Assembly (NCBI GenBank): GCA_016794425.1
Contig: JAEUHR010000028.1
Location: 1-64,000, forward strand
DNA length: 64,000 nt
Source: Planctomycetota bacterium
Lineage (GTDB): Bacteria > Planctomycetota > UBA1135 > UBA2386
Direction of reading: 5' to 3'
Position numbers and translations under genes: made by a program. Shown piece after piece: positions 7,807 to 16,115 of the stretch; position 1 is the first letter of the stretch; each line of letters starts with the position of its first letter. The notes below the pieces were generated by a model, which was not told the origin of the DNA, did not search any database, and saw nothing but the letters and a program-made list of their open reading frames with translations.

Positions 7807-8598
7807 ATGGAAGCCATCTCGCTGTTCCAGCAGTCGAAGCTCGACGCGGCGATCCAGGCGCAGACCGCGCTGCTGCGCAGCAAGCCCGGCGACCTCGACG
7901 CGCGCTACAACATGGCGGCGCTGCTCGCGTTCGCCGGTGAGTTCGACCGCGCGTTGGTGCACCTCGACTTCCTGTCCGCGGAGAACCCGGCGCTGGCGGC
8001 CGCCGCGGCGATGTACGTCTCGTCGTTGCACGCCGAGGAAGAGCGCCGCCGCGCCTACGACCTCGGCCACGTGCCCGGCACCGATCCGACCAACGAAGCT
8101 GCGGTGAAGCGCCGCGTGCGCCTGCGCCAGGCGCTGGTGCAAGGCGACGCCGCGGCGGCCGCCGCGGTGATGGCCGAGATCGCGGCCGAGCCGGTGCCGG
8201 CGGCGAGCCTCGACGGCGGGCCGGCGGCGCCGCTCTGCGACCAGGACGAGGGCATCGGCGCGCTGCTCGAAGTGTTCGTCGGCGGCCGCTGCCTGTGGGT
8301 GCCGACCGCGAACCTGCGCTCGGTCGAATTCACGCCGCCGCGCGGCCTGTTCGACCTGCTCTACGCGCAGTGCGCGATCGAGACGACCGGTGGCGTCAAG
8401 TACGCCGCGCACGTGCCGGTGCTCTACGCGGGCAGCCACGCGCACCCCGATCCGGCGGTGCGCTGCGGCCACCGGACCGAGTGGCAGGACGTGCTCGGCA
8501 TCGCGTTCCGCGGCCACGGCCAGCGCGTGTTCCGCGTCGGCGACCGCGAACCCTCGCTGCTCGAACTGCGCCGCGTGACGTTCCCCGCGGCGTCGTGA
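7807..8598 (+). CDS. tagJ: T6SS accessory protein TagJ (ImpE family)
   Basis: TagJ/ImpE is an accessory T6SS protein that in some systems bridges the sheath subunit TssB and ClpV. The 263-residue product has a TPR-like N-terminal half (FQQSKLDAAIQAQTALLRSKPGD, ARYNMAALLAFAGEFDRAL) and the ImpE C-terminal half with LWVPTANLRSVEFTPPRGLFDLL and HVPVLYAGSH. It starts 62 bases after tssC, the only sizeable gap in the operon. TagJ normally accompanies only some T6SS subtypes, so its presence with ClpV is informative about the subtype. Confidence 0.92.
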   Translation: MEAISLFQQSKLDAAIQAQTALLRSKPGDLDARYNMAALLAFAGEFDRALVHLDFLSAENPALAAAAAMYVSSLHAEEERRRAYDLGHVPGTDPTNEAAVKRRVRLRQALVQGDAAAAAAVMAEIAAEPVPAASLDGGPAAPLCDQDEGIGALLEVFVGGRCLWVPTANLRSVEFTPPRGLFDLLYAQCAIETTGGVKYAAHVPVLYAGSHAHPDPAVRCGHRTEWQDVLGIAFRGHGQRVFRVGDREPSLLELRRVTFPAAS

Positions 8599-8600
8599 CG

Positions 8601-9110
8601 ATGGCGACTCCGCGGCAGAGCAGCGGCGAGCTGAAGGAAGTGCCGCCGTCGATCCTGGAGCGGCTGTGCGGCGCCGGCGAGGGGCAGCGCGGTGCGACCG
8701 ACCTGCGCGTCGACGTCGACGCGCTGCGCGAAGAAGTGCTCGCCCACGTGCAGGCGCTGCTGAACACGCGGCTGGCCGAGATCGACGGGCTCGACGCCTG
8801 CCCCGAGGCGAAGCAGTCGCTGCTCGCGTACGGCGTGCCCGACCTGTCGGCGTTCTTCCACGGCAGCCAGCACGACCTGCAGCGCATGATCGCCTGCATC
8901 GAGAAGGCGATCCGCACCTTCGAGCCGCGGCTCGACCCGCAGTCGGTGCGCGTCGAACGCGTGCGCGAAGCCACCGACGAACCGGTGATGAAGCTGCGGC
9001 TGCGCGTGCAGGCGGTGCTGCGCGTGCACCCGTTCCGCGCGCCGGTCGTGTTCGACACGCGCATCGACGCCGACACCGCCTCGGTCACCGTGCACGGGGT
9101 CGACGCGTGA
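8601..9110 (+). CDS. tssE: T6SS baseplate subunit TssE (gp25-like)
   Basis: TssE is the gp25-like wedge protein of the T6SS baseplate that initiates sheath assembly. The 169-residue product contains the gp25 pattern LLAYGVPDLSAFF and a C-terminal RLRVQAVLRVHPFRAPVVFDTRID. The ATG at 8601 is used here; an in-frame GTG at 8595 overlapping the tagJ stop is an alternative two codons earlier. The stop overlaps the tssF start by four bases (GTGA), indicating translational coupling. Residues 1-60 carry an extra charged segment compared with gp25. Confidence 0.94.
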   Translation: MATPRQSSGELKEVPPSILERLCGAGEGQRGATDLRVDVDALREEVLAHVQALLNTRLAEIDGLDACPEAKQSLLAYGVPDLSAFFHGSQHDLQRMIACIEKAIRTFEPRLDPQSVRVERVREATDEPVMKLRLRVQAVLRVHPFRAPVVFDTRIDADTASVTVHGVDA

Positions 9111-10942
9111 GAGACGACCGGATCCTGCCGTACTTCGAGGACGAGCTCACGCACGTCCGCAAGGCCGCCGAGGACTTCGCGCGGCGGTTCCCGGCGATCG
9201 CGGCGCGGCTGAAGCTCGACAGCGTGCCGAGCCAGGATCCGCACGTCGAACGGCTGATCGAGGCGTTCGCGTTCGTCGCCGCCCGCATCCACCGGCGGCT
9301 CGACGACGAGTATCCGGAACTGACCGACGCGCTGCTCGGCATCCTGTACCCGGAGTACCTGGCGCCGGTGCCGGCCGTCTGCACGGTGCAGTTCGACTTC
9401 GATCCGCAGCAGCTGGCGCTGCGCGACGGCCTGACGATCCCGCGCCACCGCGAACTGCTGACGCGGCCGGTCGACGGCATCCCGTGCCGCTTCCGCACCG
9501 TCTACCCGGTGCGCGCGTGGCCGCTGGTCGTCGACTCGGTCGGTCTGCACCCGGTCGCCGAACCCGACCTCGCGCGGATCCCGCCGGCGCTGCGCGAGGT
9601 GCGCGGCGCGCCGCGCGCGGCGCTGCGCATCGCGCTGCGCACGGCCGGCGGCGAACCGCTGGCCGAGTACGCGATCCCGCAGCTGGTGTTCCACCTCGCC
9701 GAAGACGCGTTCGTCGCGCACGCGCTGCACGCGGCGCTGTTCCGGCGCCCGTTCGGCTTCCTGGTGCGCGTCGGCGACCACGTCGAGTTCCTCGACGCGA
9801 CGCACCTGCGCCCGGTCGGCTACGAGCGCGACCAGGGTCTGCTCGACTACACGCGCACCGGCGCACTCGGCTTCCGGCTGCTCTACGAGTACTTCGCGTT
9901 CCCCGAGAAGTTCCTCTACGCGCAGTTCACCGGGCTGCAGGCGCTGGCGCGCGGCGGCGCGGCCAGCAAGGCCGAGATCACGGTGCTGTTCGAGGAACCG
10001 CCGACCGCGCTCGAAGGGCGGGTCGGCAAGGAACACATGCGGCTCGGCTGCACGCCGGCGATCAACCTGTTCCGCCTGGACACGACGCCGATCGTGCTCG
10101 ACCAGCGACGCACCGAGTATCCGGTGCGACCCGACGACCGCGCGCCGCACCACTACGAGGTGCACTCGATCGAGTCGGTGTCGGCCGGCGAACCGGGCCG
10201 CGCCGAGACCGTCGACTTCCGGCCGTTCTTCGCGATCCGCCACGGCGACCCGAGCGGCGCCGGCGAGGCCTACTACCACGCGCGGCGCGTCGACTCGACG
10301 CGCGACGACGGCAGCGACGTGATGCTGACGCTGGTCGACGCGAGCTTCGACGCGGTCGCGCGCGGCCGGTTCGAGGTGCTGCACGTGCGCTGTCTGTGCA
10401 GCAACCGCGAACTGATCGGCCGGTTGGCGTTCGGCGACGTGCGCGGCGACTTCACGATCGAAGGTGTCGCGGCCGTGCGGCGCATCGCCACGCTCGGCAT
10501 GCCGTCGAAGGTGCTGCGGCCGCAGCTCGGCGGCGAGTCGCGCTGGCGGCTGGTGTCGCACCTCGCGGTCAACCACCTGTCGCTCGGCGCCGGCGGCGGC
10601 GACGGCCTGCGTGCGCTGCGCGAGGTGCTGGGGCTGTACGACTTCGCGAACACCGCGGTGACGCGGCAGCGCATCGAAGGCCTGGTCGCCGTCGAAGCGG
10701 CGCCGAAGACACGCATCCTGCCGGGCATCGGGCCGGTGCGCGGCATGCAGGTCGCGCTGGTGTTCGACGAGCAGAAGTACACCGGCAGCAGCGCGTTCCT
10801 GTTCGCCAGCGTGCTGGAGGTGTTCCTCGGCCTCTACGCGACGATCAACTCGTTCACGGTCGTCGAAGCGCGCACGGTGCAGAACCCGCAGGAGCCGCTG
10901 ATGCGGTGGCCGCCGCGCATCGGCGAAGGGCAGCTGCTGTGA
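9107..10942 (+). CDS. tssF: T6SS baseplate subunit TssF
   Basis: TssF (ImpG/VasA) forms, with TssG, the gp6/gp7-like wedge of the baseplate. The 611-residue product opens with the family hallmark LPYFEDELTHVRKAAEDFARRFPAIAA split over residues 7-33, followed by DPHVERLIEAFAFVAARI and LYPEYLAPVPA. The GTG start at 9107 overlaps the tssE stop (GTGA), and the stop overlaps the tssG GTG in the same way. Length matches family members. Confidence 0.96.
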   Translation: MRDDRILPYFEDELTHVRKAAEDFARRFPAIAARLKLDSVPSQDPHVERLIEAFAFVAARIHRRLDDEYPELTDALLGILYPEYLAPVPAVCTVQFDFDPQQLALRDGLTIPRHRELLTRPVDGIPCRFRTVYPVRAWPLVVDSVGLHPVAEPDLARIPPALREVRGAPRAALRIALRTAGGEPLAEYAIPQLVFHLAEDAFVAHALHAALFRRPFGFLVRVGDHVEFLDATHLRPVGYERDQGLLDYTRTGALGFRLLYEYFAFPEKFLYAQFTGLQALARGGAASKAEITVLFEEPPTALEGRVGKEHMRLGCTPAINLFRLDTTPIVLDQRRTEYPVRPDDRAPHHYEVHSIESVSAGEPGRAETVDFRPFFAIRHGDPSGAGEAYYHARRVDSTRDDGSDVMLTLVDASFDAVARGRFEVLHVRCLCSNRELIGRLAFGDVRGDFTIEGVAAVRRIATLGMPSKVLRPQLGGESRWRLVSHLAVNHLSLGAGGGDGLRALREVLGLYDFANTAVTRQRIEGLVAVEAAPKTRILPGIGPVRGMQVALVFDEQKYTGSSAFLFASVLEVFLGLYATINSFTVVEARTVQNPQEPLMRWPPRIGEGQLL

Positions 10943-12027
10943 ACGCGGAACGGCGGGCGCAGCTGCTGCAGGTGCTGCAGGCCAAGGCGCCGTCGTTCGA
11001 CTTCTTCCAGGCGGTGCGGCTCCTGCTGCGCGACGCGGAGCCGCTCGACGACCGCCGCCGCAGCGGCCGCACGCCGCGTGTCCGGTTCCGCGGCAACCTG
11101 TCGTTCCAGTTCAAGGCCAGCGACGTGCAGGCGATCGTGCCGCCGGCCGCCGACGGCGACGCCGCCGTCGTGACCGTGAACTTCCTCGGCATCGCCAGCC
11201 CCGGCATCGTCGGTTCGCTGCCGAACTGGTACGCGATGCGGGCGCTGGCCGAGGCGCACGACCGCGAGGCGCCGAACCAGGCGCTGATCGAGTTCTTCGC
11301 GCTGTTCGACGACCGGCTGGTGCAGCTCTACTTCCGCGCCTGGCTGCGCAACCACCTGCCGCTGCAGTACGAGCTGGAACGGAACGGGCTGGTGCGCCGC
11401 CTGCTGCTCGCCTGCGTCGGCTTCGGCACGCCGGCGCTGGCGGCGTTGCTGCCGTTCGACGCGCGCGCGCTGGTGCACCACGCCGCGCTGCTGGCACGGC
11501 GACCGACGACCGCGGCCGCGCTGGCCGATTCGCTGGCCGAGTGGTTCGGCGTACCGTTCGTCGTCGAACCGTTCATCGAGCAGCGCGCCGAACTCGAGGC
11601 AGACCAGCGCCTGCGCCTCGGCGACCATTCGATGCGGCTCGGCCAGACCACCGCGCTCGGCGACAGCGTGCAGCTGCGCCAGTCGAAGTTCCGGCTGCGT
11701 GCCGGGCCGCTGGGCTGGCAGCAGATGGTCGGCTTCCTGCCCGGCGACGCCGAACGCGACGACGGCCCGCGGCTGCGCGAACTGATCGCCTGGGTGCGCC
11801 AGGCCACCGGCGGCGAGTTCGACTACGACCTGCAGCTGGTGCTGCGCGAGGCCGAGGTGCCCGTGCTGACATTCCGCGCCGACGCGCCCGAACGGGCGCG
11901 CCTGGGCATGTCGACGTGGCTCGGCGCTCGTTTGCCGGGCACCGACGCCACCGATACGTTCGTTCCCGCCGCGGCGATCGAACTGCGCCGGCGTGCGGCT
12001 CGCCGCCCAACGAAGGTCTCCCCATGA
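10939..12027 (+). CDS. tssG: T6SS baseplate subunit TssG
   Basis: TssG (ImpH/VasB) partners TssF in the baseplate wedge. The 362-residue product has FDFFQAVRLL near residue 17, VRFRGNLSFQFKASDV, and the conserved TVNFLGIASPGIVGSLPNWY around residues 75-95. The C-terminal domain shows the typical LRLGDHSMRLGQTTALGDSV stretch. The GTG start overlaps the tssF stop, and the stop overlaps the tssH ATG (ATGA), so tssE-F-G-H form one tightly coupled block. Confidence 0.96.
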   Translation: MNAERRAQLLQVLQAKAPSFDFFQAVRLLLRDAEPLDDRRRSGRTPRVRFRGNLSFQFKASDVQAIVPPAADGDAAVVTVNFLGIASPGIVGSLPNWYAMRALAEAHDREAPNQALIEFFALFDDRLVQLYFRAWLRNHLPLQYELERNGLVRRLLLACVGFGTPALAALLPFDARALVHHAALLARRPTTAAALADSLAEWFGVPFVVEPFIEQRAELEADQRLRLGDHSMRLGQTTALGDSVQLRQSKFRLRAGPLGWQQMVGFLPGDAERDDGPRLRELIAWVRQATGGEFDYDLQLVLREAEVPVLTFRADAPERARLGMSTWLGARLPGTDATDTFVPAAAIELRRRAARRPTKVSP

Positions 12028-14654
12028 AGACGAACCTGAAGGCTCTGATCGGCAAGCTCACCGAGACCTCGCGGCGCACGCTGCAGGCCGCGGCCGGCAT
12101 GTGCAATTCGCGCACGAACTACGAGGTCGAGCCCGAACACTGGCTGCACGCGCTGTGCGAACAGAAGGGCGGCGACGTGCAGCGTCTGCTGGCCCACTGC
12201 CGCGTGTCGGCCGACGCGGTCGCGCGCGAGCTCGACCACGCGATCGGCGGCTTCAAGACCGGCAACGGCAAGATCCCGGCGTTCTCGCCCGACATCGAGG
12301 ACCTGGTGCGCGACGCGTGGTTGTTCGCATCGGTCGAGCTCGGCCTCGCGCGGATCCGTTCCGGCGCGCTGCTGCTGGCCGCGCTGTCGCATCCGACGAT
12401 CGGCCGGCGGCTGCGCGATGCGTGCCGCAGCCTCGGCGGCATCAAGCCCGACGAGCTCGCCAACGCGATCGCGGCGGTCGTCAAGGCGTCGCCCGAGAGC
12501 GCCGAAGCCGTGCACGCCAGCGAGGGTGACACCGGCGAGGCCGGCGGCGACGCCGACGGCGGCAGCACGCCGGCGCTGGACCAGTTCACGACCAACCTGA
12601 CCGAACAGGCCCGGCTCGGCAAACTCGACCCGGTGCTCGGCCGCGATCCCGAGATCCGGCAGATCGTCGACATCCTGCTGCGCAAGCGGCAGAACAACCC
12701 GATCCTGACCGGCGAAGCCGGCGTCGGCAAGACCGCGGTCGTCGAGGGCTTCGCGGCCCGCGTCGTCGCCGACGACGTGCCGGCGGCGCTGCGCGGCGTC
12801 GAGATCCACTCGCTGGACCTCGGGCTGCTGCAGGCCGGTGCCGGCGTGAAGGGCGAGTTCGAGAACCGCCTGAAGCAGGTGATCCACGAGGTCAAGAGTT
12901 CGCCGAAGCCGATCATCCTGTTCATCGACGAGGCGCACACGCTGATCGGTGCCGGCGGTGCCGAGGGCCAGAACGACGCCGCGAACCTGCTGAAGCCCGC
13001 ACTCGCGCGCGGCGAGCTGCGCACGGTCGCGGCCACGACCTGGGCCGAGTACAAGAAGTACTTCGAGAAGGACGCCGCGCTGACGCGCCGCTTCCAGGTG
13101 GTCAAGGTCGACGAGCCCGGCGAGGGCAATGCGATCGCGATGATGCGCGGCGTCGCCGGCATGCTCGAGAAGCACCACAAGGTCGGCATCCGCGACGAGG
13201 CGATCATCGACTCGGTCCGGCTGTCGAGCCGCTATCTGCCGGCGCGTCAGCTGCCCGACAAGTCGGTCAGCGTGCTCGACACCGCCTGCGCGCGCATCGC
13301 GATCGGCCAGGGCGCGATGCCGGCGGCGCTCGAGGACAGCCGCCGCCGCATGCAGGTGCTGGAGACCGAACTGAAGTACCTGCGCGAGGAGGAGGCGCTC
13401 GGCCACGACCACAAGAAGCGCATCGCCGAAGCCGAGGCCGCGCACAAGCAGGCCGAGGCCACCGCGGCGGCGCTGCAGCAGCGCTGGGAACAGGAGAAGG
13501 TGCTGGTCGACGAGGTGGTCGCGCTGCAGGCCGAACTGCGGCACGGCGTCGAGGATCCGCGGCAGCGCGCCGACAAGCAGGCGCGGCTGACGACGGTGCG
13601 CGCCCAGCTGCAGAAGCTGCAGGGCGAACAGCCGCTGGTGTTCGCCGAAGTCACCGCGCAGACCGTCGCCGAGGTGATCTCGGCGTGGACCGGCATCCCG
13701 GTCGGCAAGATGGTCGCCGACCAGATCCAGGCCGTGCTGCACCTGGCGCAGCGGCTCGGCGGCCGCATCCTCGGCCAGGACCACGCGCTCGAGGCGATCG
13801 CGCGGCGCATCCAGACCTCGCGCGCGCGGCTCGACAATCCGTCGCGGCCGGTCGGCGTGTTCCTGCTGGTGGGCCCGAGCGGCGTCGGCAAGACCGAGAC
13901 CGCGCTGGCGCTGTCGGACGCGCTCTACGGCGGCGAGCGCAACGTGATCTCGATCAACATGTCCGAGTACCAGGAGGCCCACACGGTCTCGAGCCTCAAG
14001 GGCAGCCCGCCCGGCTACGTCGGCTACGGCGAAGGCGGCGTGCTGACCGAGGCCGTGCGGCGGCGGCCGTATTCGGTGGTGCTGCTCGACGAGGTCGAGA
14101 AGGCGCACCCGGACGTCATGGAGCTGTTCTTCCAGGTGTTCGACAAGGGCGTGCTCGAGGACGGCGAAGGCCGCGAGATCGACTTCAAGAACACCGTGAT
14201 CCTGCTGACCAGCAACGTCGGCACCGACAAGGTCATGCGCATGTGCCAGGACCCCGAGGTCGTGCCGGCGCCCGACGCGCTGGCCGAGGCGCTGCGGCCG
14301 GACCTGCTGAAGGTGTTCCCGCCGGCGCTGCTCGGCCGCATGGTGACGGTCGCCTACTACCCGATCCTGCCCCACGTGCTGGAGCGGATCGTGCGGCTGC
14401 AGCTGAAGCGCATCCAGGACCGCATGCGCCAGAACCACGGCACCGAACTGCAGATCGACGAAGCGCTGGTGCAGAACATCGTCGGCCGCTGCAACGATCC
14501 GGACAGCGGCGCGCGCGCCGTCGACCGCATCCTGACGCAGACGCTGCTGCCGATGCTGTCGACGCGCATCCTCGAGCTGATGGCCGAGGGCAAACCGCTC
14601 TGCACCGCGAAGGTCGGCGTCGCCAACGGCGAGTTCCAGGTCGCGGTCAGCTGA
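12024..14654 (+). CDS. tssH: T6SS sheath-recycling AAA+ ATPase TssH (ClpV)
   Basis: ClpV disassembles the contracted TssBC sheath using two AAA+ rings. The 876-residue protein has the Clp N-domain (residues 10-160, SRRTLQAAAGMCNSRTNYEV), first Walker A GEAGVGKT near 231 with Walker B IDEAHT, a coiled-coil middle region (about 430-560), and second Walker A GPSGVGKTET near 617 with LLDEVEKAHPDV. The N-domain is of the ClpV rather than ClpB kind, with EPEHWLHALCE. It ends the operon and overlaps the convergent bpt gene by 8 bases. No terminator is visible at that junction. Confidence 0.96.
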   Translation: MKTNLKALIGKLTETSRRTLQAAAGMCNSRTNYEVEPEHWLHALCEQKGGDVQRLLAHCRVSADAVARELDHAIGGFKTGNGKIPAFSPDIEDLVRDAWLFASVELGLARIRSGALLLAALSHPTIGRRLRDACRSLGGIKPDELANAIAAVVKASPESAEAVHASEGDTGEAGGDADGGSTPALDQFTTNLTEQARLGKLDPVLGRDPEIRQIVDILLRKRQNNPILTGEAGVGKTAVVEGFAARVVADDVPAALRGVEIHSLDLGLLQAGAGVKGEFENRLKQVIHEVKSSPKPIILFIDEAHTLIGAGGAEGQNDAANLLKPALARGELRTVAATTWAEYKKYFEKDAALTRRFQVVKVDEPGEGNAIAMMRGVAGMLEKHHKVGIRDEAIIDSVRLSSRYLPARQLPDKSVSVLDTACARIAIGQGAMPAALEDSRRRMQVLETELKYLREEEALGHDHKKRIAEAEAAHKQAEATAAALQQRWEQEKVLVDEVVALQAELRHGVEDPRQRADKQARLTTVRAQLQKLQGEQPLVFAEVTAQTVAEVISAWTGIPVGKMVADQIQAVLHLAQRLGGRILGQDHALEAIARRIQTSRARLDNPSRPVGVFLLVGPSGVGKTETALALSDALYGGERNVISINMSEYQEAHTVSSLKGSPPGYVGYGEGGVLTEAVRRRPYSVVLLDEVEKAHPDVMELFFQVFDKGVLEDGEGREIDFKNTVILLTSNVGTDKVMRMCQDPEVVPAPDALAEALRPDLLKVFPPALLGRMVTVAYYPILPHVLERIVRLQLKRIQDRMRQNHGTELQIDEALVQNIVGRCNDPDSGARAVDRILTQTLLPMLSTRILELMAEGKPLCTAKVGVANGEFQVAVS

Positions 14655-15345
14655 CCGGGCGCCAGACGCCGTCGCGCAGCAGTTCGTGCGGCCGGTAGTC
14701 CGCCTTGTAGTGCATCGTCGCCGCCCCCTCGACCCAGTAGCCGAGGTGGTAGTGCGGCACGCCGCGCGCGTGCGTCCACGCGATCTCGTGCAACACCGAG
14801 AACACGCCGAGGCTGCGCCGCGCGCAGTCCGGGTCGAAGAAGTGGTAGACCGACGACACCGCGCGTGGCGCCACGTCGAGCAGGCTGACGGCGACCGTGC
14901 GATCGCCGATCCGGTAGCGCAGTTCGACGGTGTCGACCGGCGACGTGAACAGGCCCTGCTGCAGCGAGGCCGGCGTCTCGTCGGTGTCGCCGGGCGGGTG
15001 CTGGCAACGCAGGTAGCGCCGGTACAGCTGCCAGGTCGCTGGTGTCAGCTCCGGCGTCGTCGCGACGACCGCGACGTCGGCGTTGCGGCGCAGCACGCGC
15101 CGCTGGCTGCGGCTCGGCCGGAACGCCGCGACCGGCACGCGCAGCGGCACGCAGGCGCGGCAGCCCGGGCAGTCCGGTGCGTAGAACAGCGGCCCGCTGC
15201 GCCGGAAGCCGCGGTCCATCAGTTCGCCGTAGATCGCCGGCTCGAGTTCGTCGGCGACGAAGCCGCGCTCGCGCGCGTGCCGACCCGGCAGGTACGGACA
15301 CGGGTGCAGCGGGGTGCGCGGCAGTGCGTCCAGCGGGTCGGTCAC
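14647..15345 (-). CDS. bpt: Aspartate/glutamate leucyltransferase (leucyl-tRNA-protein transferase)
   Basis: Bpt transfers Leu from charged tRNA to proteins with N-terminal Asp or Glu, feeding them to the ClpS/ClpAP N-degron pathway. The 232-residue product has the N-terminal cysteine motif CPYLPGRHARERGF, FYAPDCPGCRACVPLRVPV, and the acyltransferase-fold end YHLGYWVEGAATMHYK. The start is GTG at 15345; a -10-like TACGAT lies only 6 bases upstream, so the message may be leaderless. It convergently overlaps the end of tssH. The preceding gene on the same strand ends 33 bases upstream, so co-transcription is also possible. Confidence 0.93.
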   Translation of the reverse strand: MTDPLDALPRTPLHPCPYLPGRHARERGFVADELEPAIYGELMDRGFRRSGPLFYAPDCPGCRACVPLRVPVAAFRPSRSQRRVLRRNADVAVVATTPELTPATWQLYRRYLRCQHPPGDTDETPASLQQGLFTSPVDTVELRYRIGDRTVAVSLLDVAPRAVSSVYHFFDPDCARRSLGVFSVLHEIAWTHARGVPHYHLGYWVEGAATMHYKADYRPHELLRDGVWRPVS

Positions 15346-15351
15346 GCCCGG

Positions 15352-15357
15352 ATCGTA
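15352..15357 (-). promoter_or_regulatory. -10-like hexamer 6 bases before the bpt start
   Basis: TACGAT on the minus strand ends 6 bases before the GTG start of bpt. This spacing would place transcription initiation at or next to the start codon. No convincing -35 is visible. The same arrangement recurs at several genes in this window. Confidence 0.35.
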
Positions 15358-15378
15358 GGCGGCGCGCCGGCCATGCGC

Positions 15379-16014
15379 TCACGGCAGCGTGATGCCGGCG
15401 ATGCGCAGCGTGCGGCCCGCCTGGTGGTCGAGCGCCGGATGGCTGCCGCGCACCCTGGCGATGTAGCCGACGGGCCGCGGGTCGATCACCGCCGGCATCT
15501 TCGCGCCGCCTGCCTCGGCCACCTCCTTCATGAAGTGCAGGCACGAGTTCGTCAGCAGCGCATAGTTCTCCCGCGTCGGATCCGAGTTGCTGGCGAGGCG
15601 CAGCTTCGCGCGCGCCTCCATGTGCGCGAACGCGCCCAGCGACAGCTCGACGTAGGCGCCTTCGATCCTGCCGCCCTGACCGGCGAGCCGCGCGACCGCT
15701 TGCAGCGTGTGCGCCAGCGACGCCGAAGTCGGCACACCGAGATGCAGCCGCACGTCGGGCACCTGCCGCTTCTGCACCTGGCCCCGCGCGGCCGGGTCGT
15801 AGCGGCCGTACTCGTAGTAGCGTGTCAGCCCCGTGGCGCCGTTCAGGAACAGGATGCCCGCGTGGCCCAGCTCGGGCACCTTGTGCCTGGTGCCCGGAAT
15901 CGTGAAGTCGAACCGCGCGCCGGGCAGATCGACCGCGACCGCCGGTGTCGCGACCGCGATCAGGTAGTCGGGGAAGACGATCGGGATCGCGACGTCGCGC
16001 GGTGGTCGGTTCAT
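15379..16014 (-). CDS. Putative papain-like-fold cysteine peptidase/amidase, candidate T6SS effector
   Basis: I do not recognise a named family with certainty. The 211-residue product has no signal peptide. It carries a His motif in ELGHAGILFLNGATGLTRYY followed by EYGRYD (residues 49-73) and, about 110 residues later, NYALLTNSCLHFMKEVAEAG, where the Asn-x-Cys-x-x-Phe pattern resembles the catalytic Cys of circularly permuted NlpC/P60, LRAT and PPPDE folds (His before Cys). The segment LAGQGGRIEGAYV lies between. Such proteins include peptidoglycan amidases and T6SS effectors. It stands 101 bases downstream of a TraG-like ATPase gene and under 1 kb from clpV. An effector role is inference; no immunity gene is evident. 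Confidence 0.55.
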   Translation of the reverse strand: MNRPPRDVAIPIVFPDYLIAVATPAVAVDLPGARFDFTIPGTRHKVPELGHAGILFLNGATGLTRYYEYGRYDPAARGQVQKRQVPDVRLHLGVPTSASLAHTLQAVARLAGQGGRIEGAYVELSLGAFAHMEARAKLRLASNSDPTRENYALLTNSCLHFMKEVAEAGGAKMPAVIDPRPVGYIARVRGSHPALDHQAGRTLRIAGITLP

Positions 16015-16115
16015 GGCGCACCCCTGGGGATCGCCCGCGGCAACGGGGCCGTCGGGGCGCCGTTGCACGGAATTCGCGCGGCTCGCCGGCGGCCGCCTGC
16101 CTGGCGCACCCGCCG

